Below, piece after piece: positions 55,914 to 64,000 of a DNA stretch of 64,000 nt (position 1 is the first letter of the stretch; each line of letters begins with the position of its first letter). The notes beneath the pieces are model-generated. The model saw only the letters and a program-made list of their open reading frames with translations. It was not told where the DNA came from and searched no databases. The translations under genes were made by a program, and so were the position numbers. Source of the DNA: Neofusicoccum parvum (taxonomy: Eukaryota > Ascomycota > Dothideomycetes > Botryosphaeriales > Botryosphaeriaceae); contig CP087208.1 of assembly GCA_020912385.1 (NCBI GenBank), positions 1,612,001 through 1,676,000 of the forward strand, in the 5' to 3' direction.

Positions 55914-58900
55914 TCTTGATCGACCACGAGCTGCAGGTTTGAAAGAGAGAAACAATAAAGTGACCTGGTCCCGGCCTTGAGAATGGCGGAAAGTTTCGTT
56001 TTAGACGACACATGGGTAACAGGGAAAGAGACAGACGGGCATCACAGGAAAACGTCTTTCACCAAGTTCTGGATCCATCCCTGGTTTCACTCCGCCCTGC
56101 GATGAGAGCACGCGATTTGGACAAACTTTTGAAGTTTCCATGGCGCAACGGCGACCGCTCTCAGCAACTTCCAATAAGACGCCGCATCCGGATCCCTACT
56201 TCGCACAACCCCACGCTCCCTTTCTCGCTGGCAAACGAATCCGTGGGTTGCTAACGAGATGGCCACCCGCAGAGCTTCTGATGATGACCGGTGTGTACAG
56301 GAACATTGGGACCGTTCGGTCAGGAGGGGCTTGGCGGTCGTCTGAGCGAAGGAGGGGTCGAAAATCTCGTGCGCGCGATGGAAAACAACAAAGAAGAACA
56401 TCTTCGATCATGACAAGGACGACATAGACAAGCATGATTGTGTGACGCACAGCAAGTTCCGACGCAGGGTCTTCTGACATGTGATGCAGGCCCCCATGCT
56501 CACACCTACCTCTCTGGTCTATCAGTGCCCTCAACCGGGCGGCAAGAAAATCCACACATCTTCCTGCAAACCCGACACGTTGTCACAGCGCCTATACGAA
56601 TGGGCGGCTCGCCAGCTCACGCAATGATGGCACCATACATTTCCTTCTAATTCCGAGCTCCACTCGGGTTGCATTCCAGAGGCAAGTTATCACCGAGCAA
56701 AGAACGTGCACGCAACCTTATCGAGAAAAAGAGTCGCGATTGGAAAGGGACGATCCGTTGCGCCTGCTGCCTCTGGCTAGCGCCCTGGCTAACTCGGCTC
56801 ATTGGCGATCTTCCGCCTCCCTTCCCCTGCCACCCACCACCTCGCGTCCTCGGAAACTTCGTGTTGAGTGGCCGGGGACGAAGAAAATCAAATCAAGATA
56901 TGGGGCATTGCTGCAGCGCCAACTGAAACTAGTTATTCTCCGTCTTACCAAGAATCTTGGCTTGCTTAAGGGGAGATAACATTCAACCAAGCAGCAAAAC
57001 TCTAATGATGTAGCTTAGCCAGGGCGGGTCGACGCCATCACCAATCACCACCACCCTTCCTCATCAAGTCTAGCGCACCCGGCCTGGCCCTCACGACACC
57101 TCTTACCACCTGCACTTCCTTGCCTTGGTTTCCAGCTTGCCACTTTCTAGACTTTCTTGGCAGCGACAACCACCAGCAATTACAATTTCCAGAGAACGAT
57201 CTTGATCAGATAAGTCCCGCGCCAAACAGGAAGGTCCAAGACAGTTTGCAGCTTCAGTGAGCGTGGCGGATCATCATCAACGCTCGCGAGCACGAACAAC
57301 ACACGATGCTCCACATTCTGTCGATTTCGTCGGTGCCGTCATGACCGGAATTCCCCTATACAGCCTCCCTCCCTTCGTCCGCACCAAGCCGCGTCCCGCC
57401 TCCTATCTCCATGTCTTGCAGTATCGCCACTATGCCCACGCTTTCTTAGTCGATCGACTACACGTATTCAAGCTCCCTGCTGCGGCCGCACCCGGCCACC
57501 CGGACCCACAACGTCCTGCAGCAGCCATCAGGATCAACGGCAGGATATCAAGACAAGACCAGTACAAGACTTCAGAAGAAAAAGAAAAACCGGAGACAAG
57601 CCCAGAACAACAAGAAAAGAGTGGATCTACTCCGTCGTGCCTGTCTATCCGAAACACATCCAAACTCATCGCGTTCTAATGGACAACGGTGTACTGCGGT
57701 ATCGGTAGAACAATAGCGCCGAAACCGGCCAAGCAAAGGGTCATGCGGTGAGGTTTGACAGTCGACAACGCCGTTATTCACAGTCCGCATGCTTGTACCG
57801 ATACCGGTCTCGGAGATGCCACCGCTGCTGGCTACTACGTGTTGATCCCATTTCAGTCCAGTGCAGCAGAGTAGCAGGGACAGCAGCATGCGGGACAGGG
57901 ACCTTGCCAGGGACTGCAGTATGGGTACCAGGGTTGACAGGCACATTGACAAAGAGTTCAATTCGAATGTAGGTTATATGATTTCATACCAGTGGGGCTC
58001 AGCGGACGAGTCTCCTAACGTAGCACGAAGAATCAAGACCGCCACAGCCACGCACGCGCGCTGGCTGGCGGGCGGCACCGAACGGTCTCGGTTGTGTCAC
58101 CCACACACCCACATCTTTCCAGAGAGTGTGCCTCATCCAAGTGTTAGCGCGGAAATCCACAACAGCCTGTTCGAGCCTGGGCCCCTGAGAATTCAGATCG
58201 TAAGTCCCCGTGCGGGACGCAAAAGCGCGTCAGAGTGCCTCGCCCGAAACCCCCCACGTTATTGCTTTTGCGAAAACGAATGGCCATCCGCCCCGCGCTA
58301 AATGGTCGGTTACAGGGCACACAGACACCCCATCTGAACACCCTGGGCCACTTTAATGTTCCTTCTTTCCTAAGCCGTCTTAGCGCTTCGGCAGGGGGTG
58401 GCTTGGTGGCTTTCTAGGGCCATGACGATCCTGGCTGTGCTGTTGCACAGCGATCCAAGACTGACGGTTTGTGTGTAATGGTGCTACGGCATTCGCGACC
58501 AACGACGTATCGTGAACGCGACGACAGGGCATCCAAATGGCCATCGCTCCTTGTTTTGGACCTGCCCGCAGACGAAGAGACACTGCACGATTGACACACG
58601 ATTGACACCATCAACGGCTGCACCTTGAAGTCAACCCTGGTGGTGTTGAGTCAAGATCTGTGGATAATCGGTGGGCGGTTCGCGTGTGACGTGACGTTGT
58701 GCCAGCGAGAGGCTGGGCGGGGCAAAGCCGGACAGGGCAAAGCGAGCAGAGGGACAGCAAGCAGGGCTGTGACTCACGTCTGCATGCCATGTAGGCCGAA
58801 GCGGACGTATTCGAGTTCCCTTTTCTTTTCCCTTCCCTTTTTTTTTTCTTCTTCTTCCCGTCACCCGCTCGGATTTATGCACCTTCGCAGTTAGATATCG

Positions 58901-61130
58901 GAGAGAGGCGCATACCGAGCTGGTGGGGGTACTGGGGCGCGTGTGTTTGGTCGCGGTTGACGACGGAAGTTTCTTGCTGGGATGTTTGCCTCTGATAAGG
59001 CCTACGGATAACTGGGTCGACTGGATCACGGCTCTGCGTTATAGGCCGACGATGAGCAGTGTTGCTTTCAGTTCATGGTCCTATCGCGCCATTGGGATTG
59101 TCAACAGTAATCGGGGTGAGGCAGAGATGGTGTGCTGGTAGAAGCCAAGGTTCGGATTTAGCTGCTGGCCTGTCCATCTGGTGGAGGGATTCGACGATGG
59201 TGGTCGTGTTGGATAGAACACAAAAAGTAAAAAGCCGAGAACGGGATCAAGGGGAGGAAAGATAATATAACGCAACGCGGTTCCACTGATTGGTATCCTG
59301 TAACCATCTCCACGTGCCCACGTGCAATCACAAACGCCACTGCGTATTGAAGCCACTACGGAGTGGTGCATGGCCAGCCTTTGGAGCAGCAGGCCTATGT
59401 CGGGAACTGAATGATTCATGGAGCCAGCAGCCTGAGCAATATATTGGGTCGAAGATATAGTAGAGCATTGAGGCGACTAGCCGTCGGGACCTGAGTGGAT
59501 CGTGTGCGCAGGTTGTGCCACCATGGTACATGCGGCGATGCGCCTCGAAATGGCACGCGACGGACTGGGCCAGCTTCAACAGGCAGGCTTCCGCCCGCGA
59601 CGAAATTTTCTTCTTCTCCACGGGGACACAGCATTTGGCACTCGGAGGATCCGATGGCGGAGAGCTTGATGCGGAGGAAGGCAAAGGGACGGTGGTTGGC
59701 ATCGGACCGGCTCCGAGCGCGTGGCATGACTCGCACGGGGGGCGTGGGGGCCAGCGCGCGTCGTGTGTCACGCCCGCTGCTCGCTAATTCCGACTTCGTC
59801 CTTTCCCTCTCCATCGCCAGCTCGCTGCCCTGCCGCCCGCCGCCTTCAATGCGTCTGTTCTGCAATATATGGCATCGGGTCTGCTTGCAGCTACTGACAA
59901 AATGACCACTAAGTATGCGCCAGTTCCCACGGAGAGATGCGGTGAACTGCCCGCTCGTCGCGTCCTCCGGCTCACGAGCGAAGCCGCCCGAAGCGTTGAA
60001 GGTTGCAGGAAAGAGCTAGGGAAACACACGAGAGCTGTCGCGCAAGTATCAGTAGAATGCCGGCAGCGGACGGTGTCTGGGTGGAGGCAGCCGCACTCAA
60101 GCTCTGATGGCTGGTTCCCAGGTGTGCCACACCAGCACACACCAGCGCTTCGATACGCTTCATGCTGCAACTCTACCTTCTCAGACAATTCGCTTCCTTC
60201 ACCCCTCCATCGCGCCTATCGCCACTATCTCTGCTGGCCGAGAATGCTGAAGGCCTCTCGGACGGATGGATATCTCGCGTGTGCGATGCATCGCCGCGAT
60301 ATGGTGTCTTCCTCTCCTCTTCGACGTCATTCTGTGGTGCTCGCTTGAGGCCAGGCCAAATCAACACCATTCAGAGCTCTCAGAAAACCAGATATCTTCC
60401 CGCCAGCTACCGAGGGCGCTGGGCAATTTCTTGGGAGCAAGAAGTTGACGCTCTGACGTTATCGCATCCATGAATCTCCACAGCCCAGATGTTCCCAGCG
60501 GCCCGGGAAGCTAAAGCGGATCGCCGGGCGGGCATGAGCACGCACGCGCATGAAAGCTGCAGTGGTCCGATGTTCGCTCGCCTACGCACGCTCGAGGAAT
60601 GCGCAAAACGGAAGGACAAAGCCGTAAACAACTGCCTCTTCCTTCGGCCAAACAAACACCCACTCATCCACCTTCCAATCGCCGTCCTGCCTCTGCCCCG
60701 CCGACCCTGATGCATGCTTAAGCATAACTGTTGATCCGGATTTGCCAGATGGGGAAAAGTTTCCGCTCTCTTTCATCACTCCTTCACCCCAGTCTATTTT
60801 CGTTCCTCTAGCCCATCGTTGCCGGCCGTGGCGTCTCCTACAACGTGCCTCTGTTCTTCGTACCCCTGCTGCGTCCCACTCCGTACCCGCTTATCACCAG
60901 CCACTCGTCGTTCAAGCATCAAGCGCCATTCAATACCCTTGGCCTCTTAGCATTCGTTCTTTTCACTATAAAATTCTTCTTGTGCGTGCCTCTACGTGCT
61001 CTGCTCGCCGTACCCACATCCCCAAGCCCTCCTCCCTCATGCAGCACGAATAGATCCTCCCATTCACTTCTCCTACACTCTCAATCTGCGTTTCATAAGC
61101 CCTCAAAGAATCTGTCACCGCCCTTAGAAT
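55914..61130. other. 5.2-kb gene-poor region upstream of the TmpA-like gene
   Basis: No frame here shows a domain, sustained GC3 bias or convincing splice structure. Pyrimidine-rich leader-like DNA occurs at about 57040-57180 and 60770-61080; the second is probably the TmpA-like leader. A short frame (57341-57679) preceded by an overlapping 12-codon uORF is not supported as a gene. C/T-rich tracts occur at 58823-58858. A noncoding transcript or long promoter is possible. Confidence 0.5.
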
Positions 61131-63007
61131 ATGTCGGCAACCGAAATCAATCCCGCGTCCAATCGCCGTAAGCCGACACTGCATTTTGCAACCCCCGAGA
61201 ATAGTGCGACTGACGTATATCCCCCCCCCGGACTTAAGAGGACGACGCAAGCATCTCCCGCAATGACGACGCTCCAGCAGTCCCGCGCTCGTCAAATCCT
61301 CGAGCAGGGTCTGATCTGGACAGGATCCATAGCAGTAGCACCAGGCCGCCACGTGCTCCCACTGAGCTCGAAGTAGCCGGGTCCCTGGAAGCTTCCAACG
61401 TTGAAATTCTGCCGGACTTCGAGCACAAACCAAATGACTTTGCCCACTCGGACGACAGCAGTGATGCTGCATCCACCGCCGAGAAGGACCGCAGCAGCGT
61501 AGAAAAAGACGCCGCCTTCCATGACTCCACTGCCACCACTTCCTCCACTTCCATCGCGGCCAAGGACCACGGCAGCAATGAAAAAGAAATTGGCTTCCGC
61601 GACTCGACAGCCACATCCTCCACAGTCTCTACCGTGAGTAAATATAACAACTACGATCCCAGCCAGCTTCACGAGCTCCCACCGCAGCGCGGACACCCCC
61701 TCTACCGCGCGTTCCGGTGGCAGTTCTTCTCGGTGTACCGCAAGATCTACACGGTCGTCTTCTCGCTCAACCTGATCTGGGGGCTCGTCGGCTTCTCGGT
61801 CGGCGACTTCGGCGAGAGCATCTACGCGTCGGGCAGGCTCGTGTCTGACCGGGTAGCCGACGCGGTCGCGGTCAACATCATGGTGGCCATCGCGATCCGC
61901 AACGAGCACGTCATCAACGTGCTCTTCTCGACGGCCATCGCGGCGCCGCACTGGCTGCCGCTGTGGTTCCGGCGCGCGTGCGCCATGATCTACAGCTACG
62001 GCGGATTCCACAGCGGCTGCTCCACGGCCTCGGCGGCGTGGTACGCCGTGTACACGGGCGTGGCGGTCAAGGAGTACGTCTCGGGCCGGCAGGGCTCGCC
62101 CGTCTTCGTGGTCTTCGCGTCGCTCATCCTCGCGCTGCTCGTCGGCATCATCGTGCTGGCCATGCCGAACCTGCGCGCGCGCTTCCACAACCACTTCGAG
62201 GGCGTGCACCGCTTCGCCGGCTGGACCGTGCTGGGGCTCTTCTGGGGCCAGCTCATCGCCAGCGCCATCCTGGGCGGGCGCATGACGGGGCAGGACGCGG
62301 GCATCGTGCTGATCACGTCGCCGGCGTTCTGGTTCCTGACGGTCGCCACGCTGTGCGTCATCTACCCGTGGGCGCGGCTGCGGCAGCGCGACGTCGAGGT
62401 CGAGGTGCTGTCGACGCACGCGGTGCGCATCCACCTGGACTACGGGCGGCCGGCGCTGTGCAGCGCGATCCGGCTGTCGGACCGGCCGCTGGTCGAGAAC
62501 CACGCGTTCGCGACGATCCCGCGGGCCGACGGCGCGCCCGGCTTCTCGTGCGTGGTGTCGTCGGCGGGCGACTGGACGCGGCGCATCATCGCGGCGCCGC
62601 CGCGGCGGCTGTACGTGCGCAGCGGGCCCAACCAGGGCATGGCCGCCGTGACGCGCCTGTTCGCGCCCGTCGTCATGGTCGCGACCGGCTCGGGCATCGG
62701 GCCGTGCCTGGGCTTCTTCGTCGGCCGCCCCCGCCACGACGTCCACATCATCTGGAGCACCAAGAACCCAGAACGCACCTACGGCAAGGACGTCATCGAC
62801 GCCGTGCTCAACGCTGACCCCAACGCCCGCATCATCGACACCGACAAGACCGGCCGCCCGGACATCGTGCGCCTGGCCTACAGCGTGTACAAGGACACCG
62901 GCGCCGAGGCCATCAGCATCATCTCGAACAAGAAGGTCGTCGATATGGTGGTGTATGAGATGGAGAGCCGCGGCGTGCCTGCGTACGGGCCGATTTGGGA
63001 TTCGTAG
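61131..63007 (+). CDS. TmpA-like integral membrane oxidoreductase
   Basis: The model is join(61131..61167,61239..63007), 601 residues, with a 71-nt intron (GTAAGC...AAG) after codon 12 that restores the long downstream frame. Residues 1 to about 165 are hydrophilic and hold two imperfect 27-residue repeats. Membrane helices then start near FSVYRKIYTVVFSLNLIWGL. The helical part is related to ferric reductases (GGFHSGC, HFEGVHRFAGW), and the C-terminal half looks like a ferredoxin-reductase module (VVMVATGSGIGPCLGFFV, then IIWSTKNP). Aspergillus TmpA, the named relative, affects conidiation signalling and lacks haem ligands. A similar tail occurs on NRPS-like proteins. No adenylation domain is present here. 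Confidence 0.85.
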
Positions 63008-64000
63008 GGGGCGGTGTCGCGCGTGCGTTTGTGCTGTGCTTGGGTTACACTTTCTTGTTTCTTGCCACGACTAACGCTGTTCTCTTCTCTTTCTTCTTTT
63101 TTCTTCAATTTTGATTCTTGCCTCTTGCGCCCAAATCTTTCGCTTTGATCTAGCGGTCGGTTTGCTACGTTCTTCACCGTGCTCGTTGTTCTCGAATATA
63201 CCTTGTCAGCGAGTTGGATATACCTATCAGTGCGTTCTTCGCGCAGAGCAATCTTGCTTCCCGTTACACGTCGATTTTTTTTTTTTTGTCAGGAGGTGGT
63301 TTGTCAGCGGTTGGGAAGCATGTGACGAAGGAATGAAGGAACGCTAGAGGAGAAAGCTTAGACGTTGTTTTGTTTACCTCCTTTGTTGTACCATCTGGAA
63401 AAGGCAGACACGCACGCGCATCACACCACCACTTACGCACAGCCGACATTACTGCCATGGCTGCCGTTCATTCCGGTTTAGCTTCTGGACTGCCGGCTCG
63501 GTCGATTGGCGAGCTGTTGGAAGAGCATGGGGGTGAATCGAATATAGAAGGACTCAAGTATAGAATAGCCCTCGTTGTATATTTAGAACTTGTCAATCTA
63601 TTTCCCCCCTTGCACAAGCACAGACGGTTGGCTTTTGTTGTGTTTCGCACATGGTTTGCTTGACTAATGTCTTGGTCAGCGCACGAAATGGCACAAGCAC
63701 GAAGTAGTCCTCGATCATGACAATAACATGCAGGAGCGCTAGACGCGCTTCGCCCATCGAGGCCGCTCGGGCACCCCGGCAAAGGGAGACAAAGACAGAT
63801 GTCAAAGACGTCAGGGTTTGGTTCGCCGGCAAATGAGCGGCACGGCTGGCAGGGTAAGCTTTTCCGGAGGGCTGGGTTGCGCAATATAGCGGCGCCAGGT
63901 ATTACTACTCCCCGTTTTCTTTTTCTGACGTCGCCAGATCCTTTAGCCGAACGCAGGCTTCGTTGCGAGTCCGCCTCGTCGCGGAGGGGGTGCGCGAGCC
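63008..64000. other. 3' flank of the TmpA-like gene to the window end
   Basis: About 1 kb. T-rich tracts at 63085-63110 and 63274-63287 are likely 3' UTR or polyadenylation sequence. Remaining short frames on both strands show no domain. A gene beginning beyond the right edge could have its promoter here. Confidence 0.5.

Noticed and set aside
57257..57679. 140-codon plus-strand frame as a possible gene
   Set aside because: Weak start (GTG-led; first ATG at 57341), no domain, low codon bias, and other frames over the same stretch look equally likely.
61292..62746. 484-codon minus-strand frame opposite the TmpA-like gene
   Set aside because: Asp/Arg/His-rich shadow of biased codons, no recognisable motif; the sense strand has clear helices and a reductase module.

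Overview
The window is nuclear DNA of a filamentous ascomycete (Pezizomycotina). Short spliceosomal introns (about 48-80 nt, GT...AG, CTRAC-like branch sites) interrupt GC3-rich exons on both strands. The gene content is fungal: calcineurin A, a Ste20-type kinase, two PTH11/rhodopsin-like membrane proteins, a TmpA-like membrane oxidoreductase, a GH125 mannosidase and a Ugo1-like carrier. A dothideomycete is plausible, but no species can be fixed from sequence alone. I found no rRNA, tRNA, CRISPR array or intact transposon. Splice sites were assigned by eye from phase-compatible GT/AG pairs, so exon borders are models, although every joined reading frame closes arithmetically.

Layout. 1-5.4 kb: 3' end of a nitrilase gene, a DHA2-type MFS transporter and a secreted GH125 exo-mannosidase. 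7.6-15.9 kb: a PTH11/rhodopsin-like membrane protein, two small spliced genes of unknown function, an alpha-methylacyl-CoA racemase-like CoA-transferase III protein, a flavin monooxygenase and a eukaryotic periplasmic-binding-fold (Ca3427-like) protein. 16-30.9 kb: a housekeeping block with RRP15, SRP54, AP-1 mu, adrenodoxin-type ferredoxin, a Ugo1-like carrier, calcineurin A and an Mmc1-like mitochondrial protein. 32.7-39.1 kb: a Ste20/GCK kinase and an unnamed coiled-coil, Ser-rich protein. 39.1-44.5 kb: an AT-richer, gene-poor accessory island with a frameshifted TPR gene and an F-box-like/DUF7730-type gene. 44.5-55.9 kb: a monocarboxylate-type MFS transporter, a PRISE-family reductase, a 1699-residue OB-fold protein of telomere type and a second PTH11-like membrane protein. 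55.9-61.1 kb: a 5.2-kb stretch with no convincing gene, leading into a TmpA-like membrane oxidoreductase (61.1-63.0 kb).

How the genes relate. There is no biosynthetic cluster or operon-like pathway. Two close divergent pairs stand out: RRP15/SRP54 (226 bp between start codons) and ferredoxin/Ugo1-like (197 bp, both products mitochondrial). The most interesting leads are the SQ/TQ-dense and SUMO-motif-rich architecture of the telomere-type protein, broken haem ligand pairs in the TmpA-like protein, a calcineurin terminal intron whose retention gives an immediate stop, and a periplasmic-binding-fold protein with two in-frame starts that suggest dual targeting. I did not find a clearly new multi-gene system.
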